Source: Dielma fastidiosa
GTDB lineage: Bacteria; Bacillota_I; Bacilli_A; Erysipelotrichales; Erysipelotrichaceae
Direction of reading: 5' to 3'
Length of the DNA: 64,000 nt
Assembly: GCF_000313565.1 (NCBI RefSeq)
Contig: NZ_HE578930.1
Coordinates: 1-64,000, forward strand
Of this stretch, positions 9,145 to 18,155 are shown one piece after another. Each line of letters opens with the position of its first letter. The stretch's first letter is position 1. Under the pieces are notes generated by a model, which worked only from the letters and a program-made list of their open reading frames with translations, did not search any database and was not told the origin of the DNA. Made by a program: the position numbers and the translations under genes.

Positions 9145-10350
9145 TCACCTCTGATTGTTTTCTATATTGTACCCTCTCATAAGTAAATAAACAAGGATGA
9201 GGATGCAGCAATTAAACATTCCCATAACAAAACCGCCGGAGCTGATCTCGCTTAACTGCCCGGCCAGAAAAATACCCAGTGGAATTAAGCATGAAGATGT
9301 AAAGCTTTGCAGAGCAAAAAACCGGCTTTGGATAGCTGCATCTACTTCATTTTGAAAATAAGAAATCAAAGGAATGTTTATCATCGATGTCAGGGAACCG
9401 CTGATAATCATCACCATCATAAAAATCACAAAATAAATTGCTGGACTGATACCAAGCAATGAGCTGAAGCCAAGGCATCCAAGCAGCGCACTGTTCAGCA
9501 GCAGATTAGTTTTAAGACTGAATAAGCCTTTATTAAAGCGATAAAGAATAAAAGATGTCAGCAGCATACCTGCCACAAAAAGCAGATTCGCTAGTCCATA
9601 CACCGTCTCTGAATAGTGATAATTTTTAATCAGCACTGCCGGATAAAAGATTTCCTCATGCGGAGCAAAAAACAGATTCAAACAGCCAGCAATTAAAAAT
9701 AAGCGAAGAACAAAAGGCTTTTTCTTGAAAAAGGGGATTAATTCCCGATAATTCCTATCCCTTTGCTGAATGTCAGCCGGCTTTTCTTCTAATTTAATGA
9801 AACATTCCATTAATCCTGACAAACCAAAACTAACGATATTCAGCAGCACAATAGCCTCAAAACCTAAACCCGTGTAGACAAGTGTTCCAAGCAAAGGTGC
9901 CGTCAAAGCCACACCATTATCAACAATACCCTTTAATCCATTCATCCGCTGCCGGTTTGCTTCATTGCTTAATTCACTTAGCAGCACACTGGTACTGATA
10001 TTGAAAGCTTGTGACAAAACCGCACTGACTGCTAACAGAGATACCATCAGCCATAGCTCAGCATGATTCAGCACAAGAATTAAAAGTAAACCATGCAGTC
10101 CTGCCTGTGCAATATCAAGAGCTATCATGCAATGCTTTTTGTTTAGACTTTCAAGCTTCAAGCCAAGCCAGGGAGCAAGCAGAACCGCAGGACATTGCAT
10201 AAACGCAAACAGTGTGCCGCTCGCCGACAGCGAATCCGTCAGCTTCAGAAACATCAATGGCAGCGCGATACTCTGCATGCCATTCCCCAGCATTGACACC
10301 GCCCGGCCAAGCAGTGCCCGCTTTAAATCACTTCCAATATCGGCGGCCAT
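9145..10350 (-). CDS. Major facilitator superfamily transporter
   Basis: A 401-residue membrane protein with about 12 hydrophobic segments. It resembles the MFS_3/enterobactin-exporter-like group (LGRAVSMLGNGMQSIALPLM at the start, and MNGLKGIVDNG in the middle loop). The likely role is efflux of a small molecule. The substrate is not readable. ATG 10350 is chosen because AGAGGA lies 6 bases upstream. The long N-terminal extension of the open frame overlaps the DUF2087 gene and is not protein-like. It starts 23 bases inside the end of that DUF2087 gene, so expression of the two is linked. Confidence 0.85.
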   Translation of the reverse strand: MAADIGSDLKRALLGRAVSMLGNGMQSIALPLMFLKLTDSLSASGTLFAFMQCPAVLLAPWLGLKLESLNKKHCMIALDIAQAGLHGLLLILVLNHAELWLMVSLLAVSAVLSQAFNISTSVLLSELSNEANRQRMNGLKGIVDNGVALTAPLLGTLVYTGLGFEAIVLLNIVSFGLSGLMECFIKLEEKPADIQQRDRNYRELIPFFKKKPFVLRLFLIAGCLNLFFAPHEEIFYPAVLIKNYHYSETVYGLANLLFVAGMLLTSFILYRFNKGLFSLKTNLLLNSALLGCLGFSSLLGISPAIYFVIFMMVMIISGSLTSMINIPLISYFQNEVDAAIQSRFFALQSFTSSCLIPLGIFLAGQLSEISSGGFVMGMFNCCILILVYLLMRGYNIENNQR

Positions 10351-10585
10351 CTGCTGTCCTCTGCAAATATTGATGTTCCACCAATTCCCTGCGAAGATAA
10401 ACATAATCCTCATAAACCCCCATCAGGATTTCATTAACCTCCTGCTCTGTATATTCCCTTGATGCCGTAAAACATTCAGCAATTCTCTGCAGCGTAATTT
10501 GACGCAGTTCTTTCTTTTTAGGCAATGCAATCAATTTAAGCGGAATTAAGCTTTTAAACATCCGCAATTCATCATTTTCTTTCAT
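10328..10585 (-). CDS. Small DUF2087-domain protein
   Basis: An 85-residue protein consisting only of a DUF2087 domain. The hallmark is FTASREYTEQEVNEIL, then VYLRRELVEHQYLQRTADGR ending in RYWK. DUF2087 is a winged-helix-like domain typically found in regulators. This protein aligns by eye with the last ~85 residues of the 10683-11417 gene product, so the two are paralogous. ATG 10585 follows AAGGAG by 7 bases. The 3' end overlaps the MFS gene by 23 bases. It probably controls or fine-tunes the transporter gene, which is inference. Confidence 0.8.
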   Translation of the reverse strand: MKENDELRMFKSLIPLKLIALPKKKELRQITLQRIAECFTASREYTEQEVNEILMGVYEDYVYLRRELVEHQYLQRTADGRRYWK

Positions 10586-10602
10586 AAGCAATCTCCTTAT
10601 TT

Positions 10603-10645
10603 ACATATATCATAAACATATTCTATTATTGTTTATGATATATGT
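10603..10645. promoter_or_regulatory. 15-bp inverted repeat, candidate operator of the DUF2087-MFS unit
   Basis: The arms at 10603-10617 and 10631-10645 are perfect 15-bp complements. Inside lies ATAAACA (10612-10618), 11 bases, and TGTTTAT (10630-10636). Exactly the same ATAAACA-N11-TGTTTAT element lies just upstream of the other DUF2087 gene (11431-11455). Each copy stands immediately 5' of the ribosome site of its gene. There is no T run, so it is not a terminator. Confidence 0.7.
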
Positions 10646-10650
10646 CAACT

Positions 10651-10680
10651 AAAAATAAAAAGTGTGGATTAACCACACTC
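10651..10680 (-). terminator. Terminator after the HTH-DUF2087 gene
   Basis: On the minus strand AGTGTGG pairs with CCACACT (10673-10679 with 10661-10667) across a short loop and runs into TTTTTATTTTT. Confidence 0.85.
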
Positions 10681-10682
10681 AT

Positions 10683-11417
10683 TTATGTTCGCCAGTATTT
10701 ACTGCAGTCCTCACTGCGAGCCATAAATCCATATTCAATCAATGCCCGGCGCAAGCTTGCGATATCATCAAAAATATTTTTTAAAATCACATTAACTTCT
10801 TTTTCCGTATACTCATGATTTCTCTCAAAGCATTCACAGATCTTTCGCAAAGCGATAATCTTCTTCTTATCCTTTGCCGGCCACTGCTTCAGCTTTAAAG
10901 GTTCCAGTGAAAGAAACAGACTCACCATAGCCTTTGCTTCCTCATCTTCAGTGACACAATAACGTTCATCAACCATTCTGGCACCCTCATGAATCTTTAC
11001 ATAAGGGTCATTTTCATCAGGGTCAAATACAGATTCAGCAACTGCCAAATAGCTTTTAGCCTGTCTGGCCTTTTCTTTTAAAATAAACCGCTGATGCCGA
11101 ATGGTAGCCGCTGCCACACCGGTAAGCCTTGCAATTTCATTATCCTTATATCCCTGCTTCATCGCCTTTAGAATTTCAATCTGCCGCTCTGTGCAGCCAT
11201 GGCTCGTATGTTCCAGCAATAAATCAAAATAATCAGGATGCGCTTGTTTCAGATGCACTATCACTGCCTTGTTTGCCTTATAGAAATGGTTATCCAATAG
11301 ATAAATCTCATCCTTTGAAAACCTTTCCTGGCAGCACAGACATACAAAGCCTTCCTCATCCTCAGCATATCCGCGTTTTATTTCATTCACTGAATAATCA
11401 TATATTTTCTCAAACAT
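10683..11417 (-). CDS. HTH plus DUF2087 transcriptional regulator
   Basis: A 244-residue two-domain regulator. Residues ~20-75 hold a paired-cysteine segment (CLCCQERF) followed by a helical region. Residues ~78-125 form a LuxR/sigma-like HTH (TERQIEILKAMKQGYKDNEI, ARLTGVAAATIRHQ). The C-terminal ~85 residues are a DUF2087 domain (NHEYTEKEVNVIL, ASLRRALIEYGFM, SKYWR). The last domain duplicates the neighbouring 85-residue protein. ATG 11417 follows AGGAAG, and the upstream in-frame ATG lies within the operator. The shared ATAAACA-N11-TGTTTAT element suggests that it regulates itself and the adjacent DUF2087-MFS unit. Confidence 0.82.
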   Translation of the reverse strand: MFEKIYDYSVNEIKRGYAEDEEGFVCLCCQERFSKDEIYLLDNHFYKANKAVIVHLKQAHPDYFDLLLEHTSHGCTERQIEILKAMKQGYKDNEIARLTGVAAATIRHQRFILKEKARQAKSYLAVAESVFDPDENDPYVKIHEGARMVDERYCVTEDEEAKAMVSLFLSLEPLKLKQWPAKDKKKIIALRKICECFERNHEYTEKEVNVILKNIFDDIASLRRALIEYGFMARSEDCSKYWRT

Positions 11418-11430
11418 TGTATCACTTCCT

Positions 11431-11455
11431 ATAAACATAGTTTAAACATGTTTAT
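11431..11455. promoter_or_regulatory. ATAAACA-N11-TGTTTAT operator candidate, copy 2
   Basis: ATAAACA (11431-11437) and TGTTTAT (11449-11455) have the same sequence and the same 11-base spacing as the core of the 10603-10645 repeat. The element lies directly upstream of the ribosome site of the HTH-DUF2087 gene. Confidence 0.65.
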
Positions 11456-11470
11456 TCTAGTTTGCAACTT

Positions 11471-12247
11471 CTATTTCTTACCGATGTATAAAAAATGTTG
11501 GCTTGTACCATAAACCTTAGCATCCTGACTTAGCGCATAGGCGATATCGATCCATTTCGCATACTGCGGACTAGCCATGATTTCACTCTCCTTGCTGCCA
11601 AGGATATTTTCAATGCCCGCAAAAGCAAGCTCTTCTAAATCAAAACTATTCATCAGTGCCTTAGCTTCTTCTACCCCTGTAAAATAAGCCGTAGTAAAGC
11701 CCTGTTCAGCTTCATTCAATCCATTTTCCAAATAAGTCAGTAATTCTTCAGTATCAAAATCAGCATTGCAATAAAGTAATGCATCTTGAATCGGCGCGTA
11801 ATTTGATATAAAAGCCGCAACCAGCAAGCCTCCCTTTTTCAACAGCCGCATTGCATTCTCTATCGACTTGCGGCGGTCTGCTTCATGAATCAAATGATAA
11901 AGCGGTCCCATTAATAAAACAACATCATACGCTTCACCTTCAAATTCACTTAAGTCCAAGGCGTTGCCTTTAACCGCACCCGCAAGCTCAACACCTGCTT
12001 CTTTCGCTTTAATTTTAGCCATCTCAACATTTTTGCCAGACAGATCAAGCAGTGTTACCTGATGGCCTTTTTCCGCCAGATAGATCGAATAGCGTCCCGG
12101 ACCGCCTCCGATATCAAAGATTTTTAACTTATCCCCTTTAAGGTAATGATCAAGATACCGTTTTGTAATATCAAACTCAACACGATGCCGATCAAGCCGT
12201 GTCCATTCATCATAAACTTCATCATACCATTTTTCAATTTCATTCAT
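11471..12247 (-). CDS. Class I SAM-dependent methyltransferase
   Basis: A 258-residue methyltransferase with a seven-strand Rossmann-type core. Motif I is IFDIGGGPGRYSIYLAEKG (~residues 43-61), the acidic residue after strand 2 is in VTLLDLSGKNV, and motif II/III is YDVVLLMGPLYHL. The family substrates are small molecules. The ATG at 12247 has TGGAGGT 9 bases upstream. The longer frame to 12451 overlaps the neighbouring terminator and gene and is rejected. It stands alone between two regulatory units. Confidence 0.88.
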   Translation of the reverse strand: MNEIEKWYDEVYDEWTRLDRHRVEFDITKRYLDHYLKGDKLKIFDIGGGPGRYSIYLAEKGHQVTLLDLSGKNVEMAKIKAKEAGVELAGAVKGNALDLSEFEGEAYDVVLLMGPLYHLIHEADRRKSIENAMRLLKKGGLLVAAFISNYAPIQDALLYCNADFDTEELLTYLENGLNEAEQGFTTAYFTGVEEAKALMNSFDLEELAFAGIENILGSKESEIMASPQYAKWIDIAYALSQDAKVYGTSQHFLYIGKK

Positions 12248-12310
12248 ACTCTTACCTCCACATTCAATGTATTTTGTATATATTATCACAAACATTGACT
12301 GCCTACAACA

Positions 12311-12332
12311 TAAAAAGCAGCCGCAGCTGCTT
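12311..12332 (-). terminator. Terminator of the padR unit
   Basis: AAGCAGC and GCTGCTT (12315-12321 and 12326-12332) form a 7-bp stem with a four-base loop, followed on the minus strand by a T run. It overlaps the stop codon of the HAAS-type gene. Confidence 0.75.
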
Positions 12333-13008
12333 AAAGGAAGGCATTGATAACACTGCTGATAATCGCTGATATGATAAAGATAATCCACCCTGGATGCCAT
12401 AATCCCATAAAGAAACCCATCAGCAAATAAATCAATACAGTTAACTGCCATAATATACCATTAATGATTCCCTTCATTTTTTTATTTTTCATCGGTGCTT
12501 CCTGAAAGGCTTCCATCCCATTCAGACTGCCGCAGCTTTTCTCAAAGCGATCCTTTTCCATTCCCCAGTAGATAAATAAAATCACACCGATACAGACAAA
12601 TACACTAAACCATGCGATCTGCATCGCTTCTACCAAATAGTTATAATAAAAAATCTCATAAATAACAGCTGTACCAAATACCCCAATAATACAACAGACA
12701 ACGCCCGCAATAATACCATTTCTGAATTTACGCTGAAAATAGGATATCATCGGATTATCCTCATCGATCGGCAAATTGCTTTCATTATATAAAATTTCAT
12801 CAAGGTTTAACTCACGGCGGATATCTTCAATACTGCCAAACTCAGAAACGACAATACCAAATGCTGAATCCTCATCCTTCCCCTGTTTAATTAACTCAAG
12901 ATAATGTTCCTCCATATTACTTAGAATATCTCTTTTCATGTCGATTACTTCTTTTGTTTTAGGCAAACCGGAAAATACATTATCCACAAATACTCTAATT
13001 TTTTCCAT
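12331..13008 (-). CDS. Membrane protein with N-terminal HAAS/DUF1700-like domain
   Basis: A 225-residue protein. The first ~75 residues form a soluble helical domain (DMKRDILSNMEEHYLELIKQ, FGSIEDIRREL) of the type that precedes membrane regions in the DUF1700/HAAS group. Four hydrophobic segments follow (~98-122, 128-148, 180-200 and 203-223). Such proteins are commonly encoded directly after a PadR regulator and are thought to act with it in envelope stress or transport responses. Here its start lies 1 base after the padR stop, a classic coupled pair. The longer frame to 13047 is rejected in favour of ATG 13008 with GAGGAG upstream. Confidence 0.8.
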   Translation of the reverse strand: MEKIRVFVDNVFSGLPKTKEVIDMKRDILSNMEEHYLELIKQGKDEDSAFGIVVSEFGSIEDIRRELNLDEILYNESNLPIDEDNPMISYFQRKFRNGIIAGVVCCIIGVFGTAVIYEIFYYNYLVEAMQIAWFSVFVCIGVILFIYWGMEKDRFEKSCGSLNGMEAFQEAPMKNKKMKGIINGILWQLTVLIYLLMGFFMGLWHPGWIIFIISAIISSVINAFL

Positions 13009-13009
13009 A

Positions 13010-13348
13010 TTATTTCTCCTCGATCGTTTCTCTGACAAATGCGTCAATCAGTTCTTGAGTTTCCTTCCATTCCTGACATTTACTGCAATAATATTCATAC
13101 CCCTTTGGTGTTATATGATAATAAGTCCGCCGTTTCCCCAATGATTCATTACCAAAATAGGAGGTAATAAAGCCATGCTTCTCTAATCGGTTAAACACTG
13201 AATACAGTGTGGTTTCTTTAATATGATAGTAACCTCTTGACTGATCTCTGATCTGCTTATTGATTTCATAGCCGTATGAATCTTTATCAAGCAGACAAGC
13301 CAATACGATCGTATCGTTATAACCACGCAATACATCACTGCTGATCAT
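13010..13348 (-). CDS. PadR-family transcriptional regulator
   Basis: A 112-residue PadR protein of the short subfamily 2. The wHTH is clear: IVLACLLDKDSYGYEINKQI, KETTLYSVFNRLEKHGFI, then the wing GKRRTYYHITPKGYEYY, and a short C-terminal dimer helix. It starts at ATG 13348 with AGGAGG 7 bases upstream. It is the first gene of a two-gene unit with the HAAS membrane protein. Two copies of AACTACT-N11-AGTA flank its probable -10 element, which points to autorepression. Confidence 0.9.
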   Translation of the reverse strand: MISSDVLRGYNDTIVLACLLDKDSYGYEINKQIRDQSRGYYHIKETTLYSVFNRLEKHGFITSYFGNESLGKRRTYYHITPKGYEYYCSKCQEWKETQELIDAFVRETIEEK

Positions 13349-13358
13349 AGCGCCTCCT

Positions 13359-13421
13359 AACTACTCCACCTGATGAAGTACCTTCAGTATAGCACAACTA
13401 CTACGACAGATAAAGTAGTTT
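13359..13421 (-). promoter_or_regulatory. padR promoter with two operator copies
   Basis: A -10 TATACT (minus strand, 13387-13392) sits between two similar elements. The upstream one is the perfect repeat AACTACT (13397-13403), 11 bases, AGTAGTT (13415-13421). The other is AACTACT (13359-13365), 11 bases, AGTACCT (13377-13383). The -35 position would overlap the upstream copy. Confidence 0.6.
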
Positions 13422-13433
13422 AATAGAATTTAT

Positions 13434-13463
13434 AAAAAAACGGAAACAGTAAAACCATTTCCG
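13434..13463 (-). terminator. Terminator of the metG-GNAT operon
   Basis: On the minus strand CGGAAA (complement of 13458-13463) pairs with TTTCCG (complement of 13441-13446) and runs into seven Ts. Confidence 0.8.
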
Positions 13464-13471
13464 TCCTATTT

Positions 13472-13912
13472 CTATAATATTTTACGCATTTCACGATGAA
13501 TGATGCCAACCTCTTTAAACTCATCACTGCAGAATTCATAACCCAATCGCTGATAGAATGACCAGGCATTAATTCTTGCATGAAGCATGATTTCCTGATT
13601 TCCTGCTTTGGCAATTTCCTGCTGCGCGAATCTCATCATTGCTGAGCCGATCTGTCTGCCTTGATAAGCAGGATGCACGCATACTTGTTTGATCTGGACA
13701 CATGTCTCACTAACATTACGCCAAATCAGACAGCCAACTAAATGCCCCTGAATATAAGCACCGGCATGGGTGAACAGATGATCATAGCGCAGGTCTTCAT
13801 GTGAGAGAATCAAGCCCAGCGGTTTTCTGAGCAGATCCTCACGAAGCTGTTTCTCAACAAGGTAATCCACTGAATTCAGATCAATGAGCTTGAATTCAAT
13901 CAGTTCACTCAT
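13472..13912 (-). CDS. GNAT-family N-acetyltransferase
   Basis: A 146-residue acetyltransferase. The acetyl-CoA motif A is VCVHPAYQGRQIGSAMM (~residues 76-92), with the Q/R-x-x-G-x-G/A turn, followed by ARINAWSFYQRLGYE, the ElaA/PhnO-like motif B. Substrate is unknown. Its ATG overlaps the TAA of metG (TAATG), so it is translated from the metG message and must share the T-box control of that gene. A terminator follows. Confidence 0.85.
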   Translation of the reverse strand: MSELIEFKLIDLNSVDYLVEKQLREDLLRKPLGLILSHEDLRYDHLFTHAGAYIQGHLVGCLIWRNVSETCVQIKQVCVHPAYQGRQIGSAMMRFAQQEIAKAGNQEIMLHARINAWSFYQRLGYEFCSDEFKEVGIIHREMRKIL

Positions 13913-15855
13913 TAACGTACGATTGAGCCATTCGGCAAATCACAGGCAGCTAATGCCAACTGTTCATCATTGGCTGTTTCACCGACTAAGATCATACCCT
14001 GACTTTCCACACCGCGCAGTTTTGCCGGTTTTAAGTTAGTCACAACGATAACCTGTCTGCCAACCATATCTTCAGGTGTGAAATGGGTCGCAATGCCGCT
14101 GACAATCTGACGCACATCACCATTGCCAACATCAATTTGGGAAACTAAAAGCTTATCCGCCTTAGGATGTTTTTCACACTTCAGAATCGTGCCTGTCTTT
14201 AATTCTATTTTAGAGAAATCATCAAAAGTAATTTCCGGTTTCTTTTCCGCTTCTTCAGCTTCCTTTAGAGGTTCAGCCGCTTTTTCATGATCCTTTTCGA
14301 TAGTATCCAGCATTTCCTTTGCATCAATGCGGGCAAATAGAATTTCCGGCTTTGCGATGACTTTTTTACCGCATTCCAAATGACCGAAGCTTTCACAAGT
14401 ATCTAAATCAGTTACTTCCGTATTCAATTGTGCGAAAATCTTTTCCGCCGTTTCTGGCAGGAATGGTTCAAGCAGAATAGCCGCGATGCGGATCCCTTCA
14501 AGCAGATTATACAGCACCGTTGCCAGACGATCATTTTTACCTTCTTTCGCCAATGTCCAAGGTGTTGTCTCATCAATGTATTTGTTGCAGCGTTTAAGCA
14601 GAACAAAGATTTCCGCAATCGCATCACCGACGCGCAGCTCATCCATCTTCTTCTCAACACCCTTAACCGCGTTCATTGCCGCCTGTTTCAATTCCTCATC
14701 CAGCGGTTCATTAGCTTCAGGATTGCTAACCTCGCCCACAAAATATTTATTGGTCATTGAAATGGTGCGGTTCACCAGATTGCCGAGTACGTTCGCCAAA
14801 TCAGAATTGATTCGTTCGATCATGAGTTCCCATGTAATTGTGCCATCCTGTGCATAAGGCATTTCACTCAGACAGAAATATCGCACGGCATCGACACCGA
14901 AATACTTCACCAGCTCATCCGCATAAATCGCATTGCCTTTGGATTTACTCATTTTGCCATCACCGACTAACAGCCAAGGATGACCAAATACCTGTTTAGG
15001 CAGCGGCTGCCCTAACGCCATCAGCATGATCGGCCAATAAATTGTGTGGAATCTCAGAATATCTTTACCAATGACATGAACATCGGCCGGCCAGTATTTC
15101 TTATAGTTTTCACCATGGTTGCCATCCGCATCAAAGCCTAAGCTTGTAATATAGTTTGATAACGCGTCAATCCATACATAAACCACATGCTTATCATCAA
15201 AATCAACCGGAATTCCCCATTTAAAAGAAGTTCTGGAAACGCAAAGATCCTGCAGTCCCGGTTTGATGAAATTATTCAGCATTTCATTTTTTCTTGATTC
15301 AGGCTGAATAAATTCAGGATGAGATTCAATATGATCAATCAAGCGCTGAGCATATTTCTGCAGATTGAAGAAATACGCTTCCTCAGTTGCTTTCTGAACT
15401 GGCCGGCCGCAGTCAGGACATTTCCCATCGACAAGCTGGCTTTCAGTCCAGAAGGACTCACATGGCGTACAATACAGGCCTTCATATTTACCTTTGTAAA
15501 TATCACCCTGTTCGTAAAGCTTTTTAAAGATTTTCTGTACCTGCTTTACATGATAATCATCGGTTGTTCTCACAAAATAATCGTAAGAAATATTCATCAG
15601 TTTATAATTCTCACGAATCACATCCGCCACACCATCAACATATGCCTGTGGTGTAACTCCTGCAGCTACTGCCTTTTCTTCAATTTTCTGTCCATGCTCA
15701 TCAGTTCCTGTCTGAAAGAACACATCATATCCCTGTGAACGGCGATAACGGGCAATTGCATCTGAAAGTATAATTTCGTATGTATTGCCGATATGCGGTT
15801 TCCCTGACGTATAGGCAATCGCCGTCGTCAAATAATATTTACCTTTATTTTTCAT
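13912..15855 (-). CDS. metG: Methionyl-tRNA synthetase
   Basis: A 647-residue class I synthetase that charges tRNA-Met. The HIGH box appears as KPHIGNTYE (~residues 18-26) and KMSKS as GKMSKSKGN. A zinc-knuckle insertion contains CTPC and CPDC. An anticodon-binding helical domain follows. The C-terminal ~105 residues are an EMAP/Trbp-like tRNA-binding domain (FDDFSKIELKTGTILK, LKPAKLRGVESQGM), which is fused in many Bacillota enzymes. ATG 15855 has AGGAGG 8 bases upstream. The upstream frame extension is read-through of the T-box leader. Translation continues into the GNAT gene. Confidence 0.97.
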   Translation of the reverse strand: MKNKGKYYLTTAIAYTSGKPHIGNTYEIILSDAIARYRRSQGYDVFFQTGTDEHGQKIEEKAVAAGVTPQAYVDGVADVIRENYKLMNISYDYFVRTTDDYHVKQVQKIFKKLYEQGDIYKGKYEGLYCTPCESFWTESQLVDGKCPDCGRPVQKATEEAYFFNLQKYAQRLIDHIESHPEFIQPESRKNEMLNNFIKPGLQDLCVSRTSFKWGIPVDFDDKHVVYVWIDALSNYITSLGFDADGNHGENYKKYWPADVHVIGKDILRFHTIYWPIMLMALGQPLPKQVFGHPWLLVGDGKMSKSKGNAIYADELVKYFGVDAVRYFCLSEMPYAQDGTITWELMIERINSDLANVLGNLVNRTISMTNKYFVGEVSNPEANEPLDEELKQAAMNAVKGVEKKMDELRVGDAIAEIFVLLKRCNKYIDETTPWTLAKEGKNDRLATVLYNLLEGIRIAAILLEPFLPETAEKIFAQLNTEVTDLDTCESFGHLECGKKVIAKPEILFARIDAKEMLDTIEKDHEKAAEPLKEAEEAEKKPEITFDDFSKIELKTGTILKCEKHPKADKLLVSQIDVGNGDVRQIVSGIATHFTPEDMVGRQVIVVTNLKPAKLRGVESQGMILVGETANDEQLALAACDLPNGSIVR

Positions 15856-15875
15856 GTCGCATCCTCCTGCTTTAA

Positions 15876-16091
15876 TAAAAAAAGATTCCGCCAAAGGACG
15901 AAATCTCGTGGTACCACCTTAATTTGTGTACATCGTACACCTCATCTGCTTAACGCGCAGTTACGTTTTTTCCTAACGATTCAGAAAAACAGTTCAGGAG
16001 CCATCTTCATACCCTTATCCCTGCGGATTTCCACCAGCCATCCGCTCTCTGTCAGTTCATCAGGTACTACTCTTTCCGTCTTAACCTTTAC
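15876..16091 (-). ncRNA. T-box riboswitch leader of metG
   Basis: The leader carries the T-box core AAGGTGGTACCACG (minus strand, complement of 15907-15920). It is followed by a terminator (GATTTCGTCC paired with GGCGGAATC, then seven Ts at 15878-15884). The upstream part has the stem I apical element GCTGGTGGAAATCC. The 3' side of stem I contains two candidate Met specifier codons (AUG at 16002-16004 and at 16008-16010). Uncharged tRNA-Met is expected to stabilise the antiterminator and allow transcription of metG and the GNAT gene. Confidence 0.9.
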
Positions 16092-16131
16092 TTGATTATT
16101 ATATGCAATTATTTTTCTTTAATCAAGTAAA
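16087..16131 (-). promoter_or_regulatory. metG promoter embedded in a 12-bp inverted repeat
   Basis: TTGATT (minus strand, 16121-16126), a 17-base spacer and TATAAT (16098-16103) form the promoter of the T-box transcript. The perfect 12-bp repeat of TTTACTTGATTA (16087-16098) and TAATCAAGTAAA (16120-16131) covers the -35 and abuts the -10, so it could bind a regulator. Confidence 0.7.
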
Positions 16132-16177
16132 AGTCAATGTTTCCTTATTTAAACCATGACTAAACAATCAAAAAGTA

Positions 16178-16561
16178 TTATTTTATCTTCATTGAAGGCA
16201 GTCTATCTGTCATAAATATGAGATAACGGTCACTGAAAGTATGCAGACCAATTATAAAGAATAACGACAGTTCCATTCCTATAAAGCCGAAAAACTGAAT
16301 GAGAAGCCAAGGTATCAGCCCCTGCATCACATAGATGCCGCAGCCATATGGGTGACAGTCAAAAAGCGCCTCGCCATTGGTCGCCTTACAAAATCTAAAT
16401 ATCGTAAGAAGCGTTAACCATGGCGTTAATCTTACATATGTATGATAAAATTCAAGACTGACGGCATTGCTGAGCAGAAACACAAAACAAATGGCCCAAA
16501 GTACATAGGGCGAAAATTGGATCAGCAAATCGACCATGATGCAGTTCAGACGGTCAAACAT
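16178..16561 (-). CDS. Small integral membrane protein, unknown function
   Basis: A 127-residue protein I do not recognise. Hydrophobic segments lie near residues 10-35, 45-57 and 78-108. Between the latter two is a polar loop with two Cys and a His (FDCHPYGCGI). GAGGTG lies 6 bases before ATG 16561. It is transcribed toward the metG leader, with no terminator that I can see between them, so some read-through into metG is possible. Confidence 0.6.
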   Translation of the reverse strand: MFDRLNCIMVDLLIQFSPYVLWAICFVFLLSNAVSLEFYHTYVRLTPWLTLLTIFRFCKATNGEALFDCHPYGCGIYVMQGLIPWLLIQFFGFIGMELSLFFIIGLHTFSDRYLIFMTDRLPSMKIK

Positions 16562-16636
16562 TCAATCACCTCATGGCATTTTATGCTTAGGACTGCTTAT
16601 AAATGCACAAAATCACTCACCCAGCCAGAATAAACA

Positions 16637-16669
16637 AAAGCAGTATCTCTACATGAAAGATACCGCTTT
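16637..16669 (-). terminator. Terminator of the beta-glucoside PTS operon
   Basis: AAAGC(A/G)GTATCT arms at 16637-16648 and 16658-16669 pair with one wobble. On the minus strand the hairpin is followed by TTTTGTTT. Confidence 0.75.
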
Positions 16670-16685
16670 ATACTACATCCTTTAA

Positions 16686-18155
<1,470 letters not shown>

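Noticed and set aside
9140-9211. N-terminal extension of the PPP phosphatase frame
   Set aside because: It overlaps the MFS gene end and is not protein-like. ATG 9139 has a good ribosome site and begins at the conserved first strand.
14424-15738. Several open frames on both strands within metG
   Set aside because: They overlap a complete methionyl-tRNA synthetase with intact motifs and lack start signals.
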